The notes beneath the pieces were generated by a model. It was given only the letters and a program-made list of their open reading frames with translations. It was not told where the DNA came from and did no database searches. This document shows, piece after piece, positions 1 to 9,300 of a DNA stretch of 64,000 bases. Source of the stretch: Listeria ilorinensis (GTDB lineage Bacteria; Bacillota; Bacilli; Lactobacillales; Listeriaceae); NCBI RefSeq assembly GCF_913566895.1, contig NZ_CAJYCN010000004.1, positions 124,001 to 188,000 of the forward strand. Direction: 5' to 3'. A program made the position numbers and the translations under genes. How positions within the stretch are numbered: position 1 is the first letter of the stretch; each line of letters opens with the position of its first letter.

Positions 1-1337
1 TTTTGACGGGCGGAACGGTGATTGCCATGATGGCGATCAGTATCGACTGGCGATTAACTGTGATTGCACTTTTGCCCATGCCACTCATGGTCATCGGGAG
101 TTCAGTCCTTGGCAAAATGTTGCATGATCGCTTTCATGAGGCGCAGGCTGCTTTCTCAAGACTCAATGATAAGGTGCAGGAAAGTATTGCTGGAATCAAA
201 GTGACGCGAACTTTTGGGCAAGAAAAAGAAGATATTGCAGATTTTTCTGATCAGACAGTGGATGTAGTCGATCGAAACATGAAAGTAGCCAAAATTGATG
301 CGCTCTATGATCCGATGATCTCAATCGTTGTGGGGATGTCATTTGTGATCACATTAGGAGTGGGCGCTAAGTTTATGGTAGAAGGGTCACTTTCGATCGG
401 GCAGCTAGTCTCTTTTGTCAATTATTTATTTTTATTGATATGGCCGATGCTGGCATTTGGTTTTTTGTATAACATTCTTCAAAGAGGAAGTGCCTCTTAT
501 GATCGGGTGGATCGTCTATTACAGGAGCATGAAGACATTGTCGATCAGCCGGATGCTAAGACGTTCATCTCAAACAGTGATCTGCAGTTTGATTTGAAAA
601 GTTTTACCTATCCGGATGAAACGGAGCCAGTACTCCAAAATATAACATTTTCGATTCGTGCAGGTGAAACACTGGGAATCGTTGGACGGACTGGATCAGG
701 TAAAACGACACTACTTAAACTGCTTTTGCGTGAATATGACACTTATCAGGGGAATATCTACTTTGGCGGGGAACCACTCACAGCTTATCAAACGAGAGTA
801 TTGCGCAGAGCGATTGGTTATGTGCCGCAAGATCAATTTTTATTTTCAACTTCAGTGGCAGATAATATTCGCTTCGGTTATCCGGATGCCAGTGATCAAC
901 AGGTGGAAGAAGTTGCAAAGCTGGTTTCTGTCCATGAAGATATTGTAGAGTTCAAAGATGGTTACCGTACAATTGTTGGCGAACGAGGCGTTTCGCTTTC
1001 TGGGGGACAAAAGCAACGTCTGGCAATCGCACGGGCATTGATTTTAGATCCTGAGTTATTGATTTTAGATGATGCCTTATCAGCAGTTGATGCCAAGACC
1101 GAGGAAAAAATTCTGAATAACTTGCGAAAAGAGCGAACTGCTAAAACAACGATTATCAGTGCCCACCGGTTAAGTTCTGTCGAGCATGCTAATCTGATCA
1201 TTGTAGTAGAAGACGGCAAGATTAAGGAAAGAGGCACGCATTCTGAACTCTTGGAGAAAGACGGATGGTATGCAGAGATATATCGTGAGCAGCAGCTCGA
1301 AGAAGAACTCGAAAAAGGAGGTGGGGCAGATGAATGA
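1..1337 (+). CDS. ABC exporter half-transporter, BmrC-like (5' end outside window)
   Basis: This is the C-terminal part (about 444 residues visible) of a type IV ABC exporter subunit, with membrane helices followed by a nucleotide-binding domain. Counting from base 3, Walker A GRTGSGKTT is at about 228-236, the Q-loop YVPQDQFLF near 274, a canonical signature LSGGQ at 332-336, Walker B LLILDD at 352-357 and the H-loop histidine near 388. The position after the Walker B aspartate is D, not the catalytic E, which marks a degenerate ATP site. Relatives such as YheI/BmrC are about 585 residues, so roughly 140 N-terminal residues lie upstream. The stop overlaps the start of the next gene by 8 bases, so the two are translationally coupled. 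The likely role is multidrug export by a heterodimer; the substrate cannot be told. Confidence 0.9.
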   Translation, partial: LTGGTVIAMMAISIDWRLTVIALLPMPLMVIGSSVLGKMLHDRFHEAQAAFSRLNDKVQESIAGIKVTRTFGQEKEDIADFSDQTVDVVDRNMKVAKIDALYDPMISIVVGMSFVITLGVGAKFMVEGSLSIGQLVSFVNYLFLLIWPMLAFGFLYNILQRGSASYDRVDRLLQEHEDIVDQPDAKTFISNSDLQFDLKSFTYPDETEPVLQNITFSIRAGETLGIVGRTGSGKTTLLKLLLREYDTYQGNIYFGGEPLTAYQTRVLRRAIGYVPQDQFLFSTSVADNIRFGYPDASDQQVEEVAKLVSVHEDIVEFKDGYRTIVGERGVSLSGGQKQRLAIARALILDPELLILDDALSAVDAKTEEKILNNLRKERTAKTTIISAHRLSSVEHANLIIVVEDGKIKERGTHSELLEKDGWYAEIYREQQLEEELEKGGGADE

Positions 1338-3126
1338 AGAACAAACGAATCAAGAACTAGAAACGATGACTGGGCGTGAGCATCGCGCCGTATTATTTCG
1401 CTTGATGCGTTACACCAAGTACCACATACCGCTTTTATGTGTGACAATGATACTCGTACTACTTGTGACATTGGCAGATGTGTATGCCCCGCTGATTATT
1501 CGAAAGTTTCTTGATGATTATTTGACACCGATGAACATTGATATTCAAGCATTTGTGATTTTAGGTTGCGGTTATTTTGGGTTAGTACTTGGTAAAGCAG
1601 TTGTTTGGTATTTTCAATTGGTATTTTTCCAGAAGATTGCGCTCAATATTGTCAAACAAATTCGTGTGGATATTTTTAGTAAATTGCATAGCCTCGGCAT
1701 GCGTTATTTCGATCAAACACCGGGAGGCAGTCTGGTCTCACGTGTGACCAATGATACGGAAGCAATCAAAGATATGTTTATCAACGTGCTTTCGACTGCA
1801 ATCCAAAGCTTGTTTATGCTGGTGGGGATTTATGCTTCGATGTTTGTCCTCAATGCGCAACTGGCTTTTTACAGTTTGATTCTTTTTCCACTGATTGTGC
1901 TGATTATAATCGTTTATCGCAAATATAGTTCGAAATTCTATCGGGCACGTCGGGAAAAATTGAGTCAACTGAATGCCAAAATTAGCGAATCTATCTCTGG
2001 AATGGCCATTATCCAGCAATTCAATCAGGAAAAAAGACTGACGGCCGAGTTTGAAGCGATTAATAAAGATTACTATGATGTCGGGATGAAAAATATCAAG
2101 TTTAATGCGCTCCTTCTTGGACCGGCGATCGATTTCATTTATGCGATTGCAGTCGTGATCATTTTAAGTTTTTTTGGTGCTGAATCCTTGATCGGGCCAG
2201 TTGCAATTGGGACTGTCTATGCGTTTATCAGTTATTTTGATCGGTTTTTAGAGGCGATTTATAATGTGATGGAACGTCTTGCTATGTATCAGGAAGCGAT
2301 CACGGCAGCCTCTCGGGTATTTCGGATCATGGATGAAACGGAAGAAGTGCCTGCTCAGTTTCCCGAAGCAGGAGCAAAAATTGAACAAGGTCAAATCGAG
2401 TTTCGAAATGTATCCTTTGCTTATGACGGGGAGCATGATGTACTGAAAGATATCAGCTTTACAGCTTTTCCCGGACAAACAGTAGCGCTCGTTGGGCATA
2501 CAGGTAGCGGAAAAAGTTCCGTTATTAATTTGATGATGCGTTTTTATGAATTTGAACGAGGCGATATTCTTTTGGATGGTCGTTCGATCAAACACTATCC
2601 GATTCAGGAACTGCGACAGAAAATGGGGCTTGTTTTACAGGACAGTTTTATGTTTTATGGAGATATTGCCAGTAATATTCGGCTTTACGATCAATCGATT
2701 TCTGACCAGGCGGTTCAAGATGCAGCTGAATTCGTACAAGCGGACCGCTTCATTCAAACACTGGACGATACTTACCAGCACAAAGTGATCGAACGAGGGG
2801 CCTCTTTTTCAAGTGGCCAGCGGCAGTTGATATCATTTGCCAGAACAGTCGTGGCAAATCCGCAAATTTTAGTATTGGATGAGGCGACTGCCAGTATCGA
2901 TACAGAAACAGAGACGCTCATCCAAACGGGGCTTGCCAAGATGCGGGAAGGGCGGACAACGATCGCGATTGCGCATCGACTTTCGACGATCAAAGATGCT
3001 GATCTGATTCTTGTGTTAAGTAAAGGCCGTATTGTGGAACGAGGCACGCATGAAGAATTAGTACGCCAAAATGGGATTTATCAGTCGATGTATCAATTGC
3101 AAAACAGTGGAATGGATATGGCTTAA
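1330..3126 (+). CDS. ABC exporter half-transporter, BmrD-like partner
   Basis: This 598-residue ABC exporter subunit has an N-terminal membrane domain of about six helices (residues 30-320) and a C-terminal ATPase domain. Walker A GHTGSGKSS is at 389-397, the Q-loop LVLQDSF near 435, Walker B LVLDE at 514-518 with the catalytic E518, and the H-loop H549. The signature is FSSGQ (493-497) instead of LSGGQ. The upstream subunit has the opposite pattern (good signature, weak Walker B), as in BmrCD, LmrCD and TM287/288 heterodimers. The ATG at 1330 is preferred over an in-frame start at 1270 because AAGGAGGTG sits just before it. An 8-base overlap with the upstream gene supports one operon. Confidence 0.92.
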   Translation: MNEEQTNQELETMTGREHRAVLFRLMRYTKYHIPLLCVTMILVLLVTLADVYAPLIIRKFLDDYLTPMNIDIQAFVILGCGYFGLVLGKAVVWYFQLVFFQKIALNIVKQIRVDIFSKLHSLGMRYFDQTPGGSLVSRVTNDTEAIKDMFINVLSTAIQSLFMLVGIYASMFVLNAQLAFYSLILFPLIVLIIIVYRKYSSKFYRARREKLSQLNAKISESISGMAIIQQFNQEKRLTAEFEAINKDYYDVGMKNIKFNALLLGPAIDFIYAIAVVIILSFFGAESLIGPVAIGTVYAFISYFDRFLEAIYNVMERLAMYQEAITAASRVFRIMDETEEVPAQFPEAGAKIEQGQIEFRNVSFAYDGEHDVLKDISFTAFPGQTVALVGHTGSGKSSVINLMMRFYEFERGDILLDGRSIKHYPIQELRQKMGLVLQDSFMFYGDIASNIRLYDQSISDQAVQDAAEFVQADRFIQTLDDTYQHKVIERGASFSSGQRQLISFARTVVANPQILVLDEATASIDTETETLIQTGLAKMREGRTTIAIAHRLSTIKDADLILVLSKGRIVERGTHEELVRQNGIYQSMYQLQNSGMDMA

Positions 3127-3143
3127 CAGACAGGCATTTTAAT

Positions 3144-3171
3144 TTGTTTTTCATCTCTTTAGGGCTATAAT
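3144..3171 (+). promoter_or_regulatory. Putative sigma-A promoter for the CcdC-like gene
   Basis: TTGTTT (3144-3149), a 16-base spacer and a perfect TATAAT (3166-3171) lie 31 bases before the ATG at 3203. The assignment rests on sequence match only. Confidence 0.55.
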
Positions 3172-3202
3172 GCAAATAGCTAATCATAAGGGGGAATTAC
3201 AT

Positions 3203-3682
3203 ATGTCACTCATTCTTTCATTCATTGTCACGCTCATTTTCGGCTCAATGATCATCTTGATTCGAATGAAGTCATCTAAACGGCCAGCATCGATCAAGGG
3301 GATCGTTTTGCCGCCAATCATGATGTCAACTGGGGCACTGATGTTTGTCATACCCTATTTTCGCGTATCGGGTTTTGATATTTTGGAAGCTGTTTTAATG
3401 GGACTTGTTTTTTCATTAATCTTGATCTGGACAACAAAATTCGAAATTAGACATCAATTTGTCTTCATTAAAAGAACAAAAGCTTTTCCAGTTATTTTGA
3501 TGGCACTGCTTTTGATCCGTCTGTTTATCAAGTATTGGATCAGCGGAAGCGTTGAAGTAGGAGAACTTTCGGGTATGTTTTGGATTATGGCTTTTGCGAT
3601 GATCGTACCTTGGAGAATTGCCATGTATTTTCAATATAAAAGTGTGGCACAAAAATTGGCAGGAAACGAGGAAATAGCTTAA
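3203..3682 (+). CDS. CcdC-like (DUF1453) integral membrane protein
   Basis: This 159-residue, very hydrophobic protein has about four or five membrane helices and basic loops (RMKSSKR near 22-28, KRTK near 89). Its length and pattern fit the CcdC/DUF1453 family, which has about 160 residues in Bacillus. Bacillus CcdC is encoded next to cytochrome c maturation genes, but no such genes are visible here, so the role is open. The ATG at 3203 follows AAGGGGGAA with good spacing; an in-frame ATG at 3170 lies inside the promoter -10 and is rejected. A promoter precedes it and a terminator follows it, so it is probably transcribed alone. Confidence 0.75.
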   Translation: MSLILSFIVTLIFGSMIILIRMKSSKRPASIKGIVLPPIMMSTGALMFVIPYFRVSGFDILEAVLMGLVFSLILIWTTKFEIRHQFVFIKRTKAFPVILMALLLIRLFIKYWISGSVEVGELSGMFWIMAFAMIVPWRIAMYFQYKSVAQKLAGNEEIA

Positions 3683-3692
3683 TTGGTAAATT

Positions 3693-3721
3693 GGGGGAAA
3701 TCACTTATTCCCCCTTGTTTT
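3693..3721 (+). terminator. Rho-independent terminator after the CcdC-like gene
   Basis: A stem of GGGGGAA (3693-3699) and TTCCCCC (3708-3714) is followed by TTGTTTT. The T-run doubles as a possible -35 element for the next promoter. Confidence 0.75.
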
Positions 3722-3743
3722 GCCAAGTAGAACACGCTATAAT
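3715..3743 (+). promoter_or_regulatory. Putative promoter overlapping the preceding terminator
   Basis: TTGTTT (3715-3720), 17 bases and TATAAT (3738-3743). It would give an approximately 165-base leader before the lipoprotein gene at 3915. That leader holds an in-frame 25-codon ORF (3756-3833, beginning MLYTLKQ) without a convincing ribosome binding site. Confidence 0.5.
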
Positions 3744-3914
3744 AAAAGTTGTTCCATGCTTTACACTTTGAAGCAGTGGGAAAAGGGAAGCCACGACAAA
3801 AAGGGAGAACTTGATGCAGGATTAAAATTCTGACTTATAGTTTTTAATTATCTGAAAAATAGTGTTTTTTGTTAATACCCTTTCAAAAAGTGACTGAATT
3901 AGAGGAGGAAAAAA

Positions 3915-4433
3915 ATGAAAAAATTACTAGTAGGAATTCTAGGCTTTATTTTGTTGTTCTCACTTGCAGCATGTTCAAGTTCTAACAGTGATTCCGGTAA
4001 AAAAGAAGAAAGCAAGCAAACATCTGAGTCTAAAACACAAGAAAAAGTATTGAACTACTACATGAGTCTTGTGGATACAATTACTGCAGATAATGGTGAT
4101 TACAGTGCCTATGTGGCACAAGCTGGCGCAGATCCTGCACCTTCTGCTGATGAGCTGAAACAACTTGCAGCAGCTGGCTCGACATCTGCTGAAAAAGTTT
4201 CCGAAACACTTGCAAATGAAAAAGTACCAGATATCGGTAAATCAACGAAAGATTTCCAAAAAGCTGTTAAAGATCTAAGCGATGCATATAAGCAAGAAGC
4301 GGATGCACTAAAAGCGGATCAACCGGATACGACAGCAGCTGATGAAGCAATGCAAAAAGCTTCTGATGAAATTGCAAAGATCTTAGAAGATAACGGTCTT
4401 GCGGGTTCGGATATCATTACGGATACAATGTAA
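3915..4433 (+). CDS. Small secreted lipoprotein of unknown function
   Basis: This 172-residue protein has a lipoprotein signal: basic MKK, a hydrophobic stretch to residue 16, and the lipobox LAAC with the lipidated cysteine at C20. A serine- and lysine-rich tether (21-46) follows. The remainder is Ala-, Asp- and Lys-rich, predicted helical, and has no recognisable catalytic motif. It should be anchored on the outer face of the membrane. GAGGAGG precedes the ATG. It sits alone between a long leader and a strong terminator. I do not recognise a functional family; it resembles the short helical hypothetical lipoproteins found at this locus in Listeria. Confidence 0.85.
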   Translation: MKKLLVGILGFILLFSLAACSSSNSDSGKKEESKQTSESKTQEKVLNYYMSLVDTITADNGDYSAYVAQAGADPAPSADELKQLAAAGSTSAEKVSETLANEKVPDIGKSTKDFQKAVKDLSDAYKQEADALKADQPDTTAADEAMQKASDEIAKILEDNGLAGSDIITDTM

Positions 4434-4446
4434 TAAAAAAGAAAGT

Positions 4447-4500
4447 AAAAGCGTTTTGAAGCCGCCTCAAAAGGGCAGATTCAAAACGCTTTTATTTTTT
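4447..4500. terminator. Bidirectional terminator between convergent genes
   Basis: A 14-base arm AAAAGCGTTTTGAA (4447-4460) is repeated inverted at 4480-4493 and followed by a T-rich tract. It overlaps the stop codon of the minus-strand gene, so it can serve both transcripts. Confidence 0.85.
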
Positions 4501-5103
4501 CTTTTTCGTGGCATTAATTTCATTTTGTAATGTCGCAAATGTGTCTAATAGTTCATTCGATTTATGCTCCAGGATTTCCTTCTGTTCCTTATCCGAATCA
4601 TCCAGATAGATATAATCACCAAAGCGAATATAAACAGGTTTGCGCTTCAGTACCTCTTTAAAATTTTTGGGGCCATCATAAACAGCCGGTAGAATGGGGG
4701 CTTTTGCTTTGAACGCAATGGTCACAGCACCACGTTTTAGATGAAGATTCGCCTGACTTCTCGTACCACTTGGGAAAATGCCAACTACTTTTCCTTGCTT
4801 TAAAATCCGGATCGGGGACTTGATGGCACTAGGCCCAGGGTTGGATCGATTGACTGGAAACGCACCGAAATGTGTCATTGCCCAATTAAGTATTTTCCCT
4901 TTAAACAGTTCTTGCTTCGCCATATAATGAATCTGTGTAGGATAAACCGCAAAAGCCAGATAAATAATCTCAAGCCATGAAGTATGCGGTGAAACAAGTA
5001 CATAAGGGGTTTGGGTGATTTTGTCTTTATTTTGAATTTTTATGCGACCGCCAAGTAGAAAGAGAATCACATGAACGACGGTTTTAGCAAATTTGTAGAA
5101 CAA
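4492..5103 (-). CDS. PlsC-family 1-acyl-glycerol-3-phosphate acyltransferase
   Basis: This 203-residue membrane-associated protein has the PlsC acyltransferase layout: a hydrophobic N-terminus (about 8-18), motif I near PHTSWLE (39-45), motif II around GAFPVNR (80-86) and motif III FPSGTRS (110-116). It should transfer an acyl chain to the sn-2 position of lysophosphatidic acid in phospholipid synthesis. Two motif residues are unusual: the HX4D dyad reads H40-X4-E45, and the glutamate of FPEGTRS is serine. The second change is common in Firmicute PlsC proteins as I recall. The C-terminus is a lysine tail. It is divergent from sbcD and convergent with the lipoprotein gene. Confidence 0.82.
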   Translation of the reverse strand: MFYKFAKTVVHVILFLLGGRIKIQNKDKITQTPYVLVSPHTSWLEIIYLAFAVYPTQIHYMAKQELFKGKILNWAMTHFGAFPVNRSNPGPSAIKSPIRILKQGKVVGIFPSGTRSQANLHLKRGAVTIAFKAKAPILPAVYDGPKNFKEVLKRKPVYIRFGDYIYLDDSDKEQKEILEHKSNELLDTFATLQNEINATKKKK

Positions 5104-5121
5104 CCTACTTCACTCCCTATA

Positions 5122-5149
5122 TTAAAACATGCCTAAAATATAGTATACT
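5122..5149 (+). promoter_or_regulatory. Weak putative promoter for sbcDC
   Basis: TATACT (5144-5149) has a poor -35 (TTAAAA, 5122-5127) 16 bases upstream, in the 94-base gap between divergent genes. Confidence 0.35.
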
Positions 5150-5197
5150 TAAAAAGATAGCAATTTGCACGAAAAAAATAGTAGAAAAGAGGATATC

Positions 5198-6325
5198 ATG
5201 AAACTCTTACATACAGCAGATCTTCATTTAGGCAAAATCGTAAATGGTGTATCTATGCTTGCCGAACAGGCTTATATTTTAAACCAGATCACAATGATTA
5301 TTGAAGAAGAAGCAGTAGACGGAATTCTTTTGGCGGGAGATCTCTATGATCGTTCTGTGCCGCCAACTGAAGCAGTCAATCTTTTGAATGATACACTTTA
5401 CACATGGAATGTAGAGCTTGGCAAACCGATTTTTGCGATCAGTGGAAATCATGACAGTGCAGATCGGCTTGCATTTGGGGCAGCTTGGTACCGGCAACAG
5501 CAATTTTTTATGGCGGGAAAATTAACAGCTGAGATCGAACCCATTGTATTTGATGATGCGGAAATTTGGCTTGTTCCTTATCACGAACCGGCAACTTTTC
5601 GTGCGCTTTCAAAAAATGATGCAGTAAGAAGCTTTGATGATGCTTTTCGACAAATTACAGCCTCTATTCGCAAAAAACAGGATTCTAGTAAACGCCAGAT
5701 ATTAGTTGGTCATGCGTTTGTTAGTGGAGGTATTCCAAGCGATTCTGAACGACAACTTTCGATTGGGAATGTGGACAGGGTGGCGATAGACGTATTCGAT
5801 GGCTTCGACTATGTGGCACTTGGACATTTACATCATCCGCATGCGATTCGACATGATGTGATTCATTATAGCGGTTCCCCACTTAAATATTCTTTTTCAG
5901 AAGCGAATGATCGTAAAAGTGTTCGGATCGTTGAATTTGATGATGCAAATCAGCTGAGCGTGCGGGAACGGCAGCTTACTCCTAAGCACGATTTAAGAAT
6001 CATTGAAGGATCACTAGAAGAATTGACAACACATATTGATGCTCGGCCGGATGATTATCTGCAGATCAAACTGACAGATTCCGGTGCACTGATTGATCCG
6101 ATCGGCAAGCTTCGCAAGTTCTATCCCAATATTTTACATCTTGAACGAAAACGCATCAATCAGCAAACAACGAAAACAGAAGCTTTTGAAGAAATTGTCC
6201 AAAAAGATGATTTAGAGTTATTTGAACAGTTTTTTCACGAGGTGAGCGGGACTGAAATGACAACTCGGCAAAAGGAATGGATTCAAAAGGTGATTCGAGA
6301 AGTGAAAGCAGGGGATGAAAAATGA
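5198..6325 (+). CDS. sbcD: Exonuclease SbcCD subunit D (nuclease)
   Basis: This 375-residue Mre11-type metallophosphoesterase is the nuclease subunit of SbcCD, which processes hairpins and double-strand ends in the cytoplasm. Family motifs are in order: HTADLHLG (5-12), GDLYDRS (about 48-54), SGNHDS (about 82-87), a histidine near 167 and the metal-binding GHLHHPH near 210. The ATG at 5198 follows AGAAAAGAGG; an in-frame ATG 33 bases upstream has no better site and would add residues before the conserved MKLLHTADLH start. It overlaps sbcC by four bases (ATGA), typical of the two-gene operon. Confidence 0.96.
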   Translation: MKLLHTADLHLGKIVNGVSMLAEQAYILNQITMIIEEEAVDGILLAGDLYDRSVPPTEAVNLLNDTLYTWNVELGKPIFAISGNHDSADRLAFGAAWYRQQQFFMAGKLTAEIEPIVFDDAEIWLVPYHEPATFRALSKNDAVRSFDDAFRQITASIRKKQDSSKRQILVGHAFVSGGIPSDSERQLSIGNVDRVAIDVFDGFDYVALGHLHHPHAIRHDVIHYSGSPLKYSFSEANDRKSVRIVEFDDANQLSVRERQLTPKHDLRIIEGSLEELTTHIDARPDDYLQIKLTDSGALIDPIGKLRKFYPNILHLERKRINQQTTKTEAFEEIVQKDDLELFEQFFHEVSGTEMTTRQKEWIQKVIREVKAGDEK

Positions 6326-9300
6326 AACCACTTCAATTGACGATGCGAGCATTTGGGGCGTATGCCGGAACAGAAATTATTGATTTTGAACAGCTTGGCA
6401 GTGAGAGAATGTTTGTGATTACGGGAAAAACGGGTGCAGGTAAGTCAACCATTTTTGATGCGATCAGTTTTGCCATATTTGGGCGAGCCAACACATATGA
6501 TCGAGAAGGATTTTCGATGAGGAGCGACTTTGCAGACCCGCATGAAATTACATATGTATCACTTTCTTTTGAGTTGCGAAACAAAACCTATTTGATCGAG
6601 CGGACACCCACGCAGGAGGTCCGGAAACAGCGTGGTGATGGGATGCGAACGCTTAATCAAAAGGCCACGTTGTATGAAATTATGAACGGGGAAGAAAAAC
6701 TTTTGGCGACGTCTGTTCGAGATGTAACAACGAAAATGGAAGAAATTTTACAATTGGATGTTCATCAGTTTAGGCAGATATTGATGATTCCACAGGGGGA
6801 ATTTCGTGAGTTGTTAGTTTCGGAAAGCAAAGAAAAAGAGGCAATTCTGCAACGATTGGCACATACACAATTTTATCAAAAAATAGAAGAAATGTTGCTT
6901 GAGAAACAAAAAAAGGCCTATCAACAAGTGACACATGCCGAGCAGGAAAAGCTGCTGATTCTTGCTCAGCTTTTTGAAGATGATATACCAGAAGGGTTGA
7001 CGACAAGTGAAGAGCGCGCACTGATCGAAAACCAGTTAGAGGAAAAGCGATTGGCCAAGCAGCAGTCGGTTCAAAAGATGCAGCAAATTGAACAGGAAAT
7101 TGAGCAACTTCTCAAAAAAATCGCAGCGGCCAAGCAATTGCTAGCAGATTTTGCCGAAAAAGAGCAAGCAGAAAAACGACTAGAAGAATTGCTAGTACAG
7201 CAATCCAGATTCGATAAAATAGCGGTACAAATTGAGCGTATCCATCAGGCTGAACGATTGAAGCCTCTATATGAACAAAAGCTGAAAAGCGAGCAGGCTA
7301 AACTAGAAGTAGAGAAAGCTAAATTTGAGATGGAAAACCAACTTGCTCAAGCTGAAGAAGCGCAGCAAAAAAGCTGTAGTCAGTTAGAGGAATTAGAGGA
7401 GAAACGGCCACAATATGAAAAGTGGAAACGAAATATTGTTCAATTTGATGAGATTGCCCATAAAATCAAACGACTCCAAACAATCGACTCGGAGTTACAG
7501 TCAGTGCAGCATAATGTACAACAAATGGATGATCGTTTTGTAGGTATTGAGCGGAAAAAAGAACAAAAAGAACAAACACTTAGTTTAAAAGAAATCCTTT
7601 TAAACGACACCAATGATCTAGAGCGCCGCTATTATCATTTAGAAAAACAACTAGATGAACTAGCGCGATCAGCCGATAATTATGCTGCTGAAATAGCACG
7701 CGAACAAGCGCTTCAAGACTGGAAAAAAAGTCTGGCACAAAAGTTACAGGCCTTAGAACAGATATCTTTGCAACGAAAAAAAGTGGAAGCGAACCTTTTG
7801 GCTTTCCAAGCTGCAGAAGAGCAGGAACTGGCAGCAACACTTGCTGCAAACTTAAATGAAGGAGAAGCTTGTCCTGTCTGTGGTTCTACCCACCATCCGC
7901 AAAAAGCGGTCTATTTAGAGAGTCTGCCGTCAGAAGAGCAGCAACAGGCTGAAAAAGAATTGATGCAGATAGAAGAGAAGTTCACGCGTTTAGAAAAAGA
8001 GCGGCAGCATCTTATTTGGCAAATCGAGCAGGGTGAACGAGAAAATGGTGAAACTCTGCAATACTATGAAAAAAACTATCAGGCAACGATTTCACAAAAA
8101 GATGATTTGACAAAAGAAAAACAATTCTTGCATGAACAGCTTGAAGAGCGTCAGAAAACTCTGCAAGAAAAAGCGGTATTGGAACAAGAAGTAGCAGAAA
8201 TTAAGGCGCAACTTTTGCAATTGTCGCCAAATCGTGAGCAATATAAAGAACATTTGGTGAAGCTTCTCCATGAACAGTCTCTGTTAAAGGAAGCCATTCC
8301 TGAGGCGCTGCAAGTTCCAGAAACTTTTTTTGCAACTAAGAAAAGAATCTCTGCTGATATGGCACTCTTTGAAGAGCAGGAAGTCACTACAAAGCGAGCA
8401 GCCGAACAAGCAACCATTGCTAAAGTACAGGCAGCATCACTTTTGAAAGGGTTAGAAACACAATTTTTCCAAGCAGAGCAATCGGCTAACAGTGCCGCGA
8501 CTGTTTTTCAAACGGCCCTGAATGAAAAGGGGTTTCAAGATACAGAAAGTTATTTTGCCTATTTGAAAAAAGTGGGTGAATTATCTACGCTTGAAGGAGA
8601 ATTGGAGCGCTACAAAAGCGACTGTCTACTTTTAAAGGAAAAAATTGTATCGCTGCAGAACAAAGTTGATCAGCAGGAGATACCGGAATTAGCCGAGTTG
8701 GAACAGCCATTTTCTGAAATGAAACAGTATCGCGCCGAACTTGCCACACGTCACGCCAATATTTCGGAGACGATTCGGCAGAAAGAACAGTTGATAGAAC
8801 GTTTAGATGCACTGCTTACTCGTTTAGCAAAATATGAAGCTGAATATGCGGATATTGGTTTCTTGGCGGATATGGCACGCGGAAAAAATGAGCACAAACT
8901 AACTTTTGAACGTTATGTATTGGCCACTTTTTTAGATACAATCGTTCAGCGTGCTAATTTCCGATTAGCCAAAATGACAGGCGGGCGTTTCTTGCTACGA
9001 AGAAAGAAAGAGCGGGCAAAAGGTAATGTTCAGAGCGGTTTGGAACTAGAAGTATTTGATGAATATACAGGACAAACCCGTCATGTCAAAACGCTCTCCG
9101 GTGGTGAGAGCTTCAAAACATCGTTAGCACTGGCGCTAGCGCTTGCAGAAGTCGTGCAGGAAATGGCTGGTGGCATTTCGCTTGAGACGATGTTTATTGA
9201 CGAGGGTTTTGGGACGCTAGATCCAGAGTCTCTAGAAATGGCGATCGAATGTCTGCTTGAAACGCAAGAAAGTGGTCGATTAGTGGGGATTATTTCTCAT

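Noticed and set aside
962-1471. A 169-codon open frame on the minus strand within the ABC genes
   Set aside because: It is antisense to two clear ABC genes, is serine-rich and low in complexity, has no ribosome binding site and no family resemblance.
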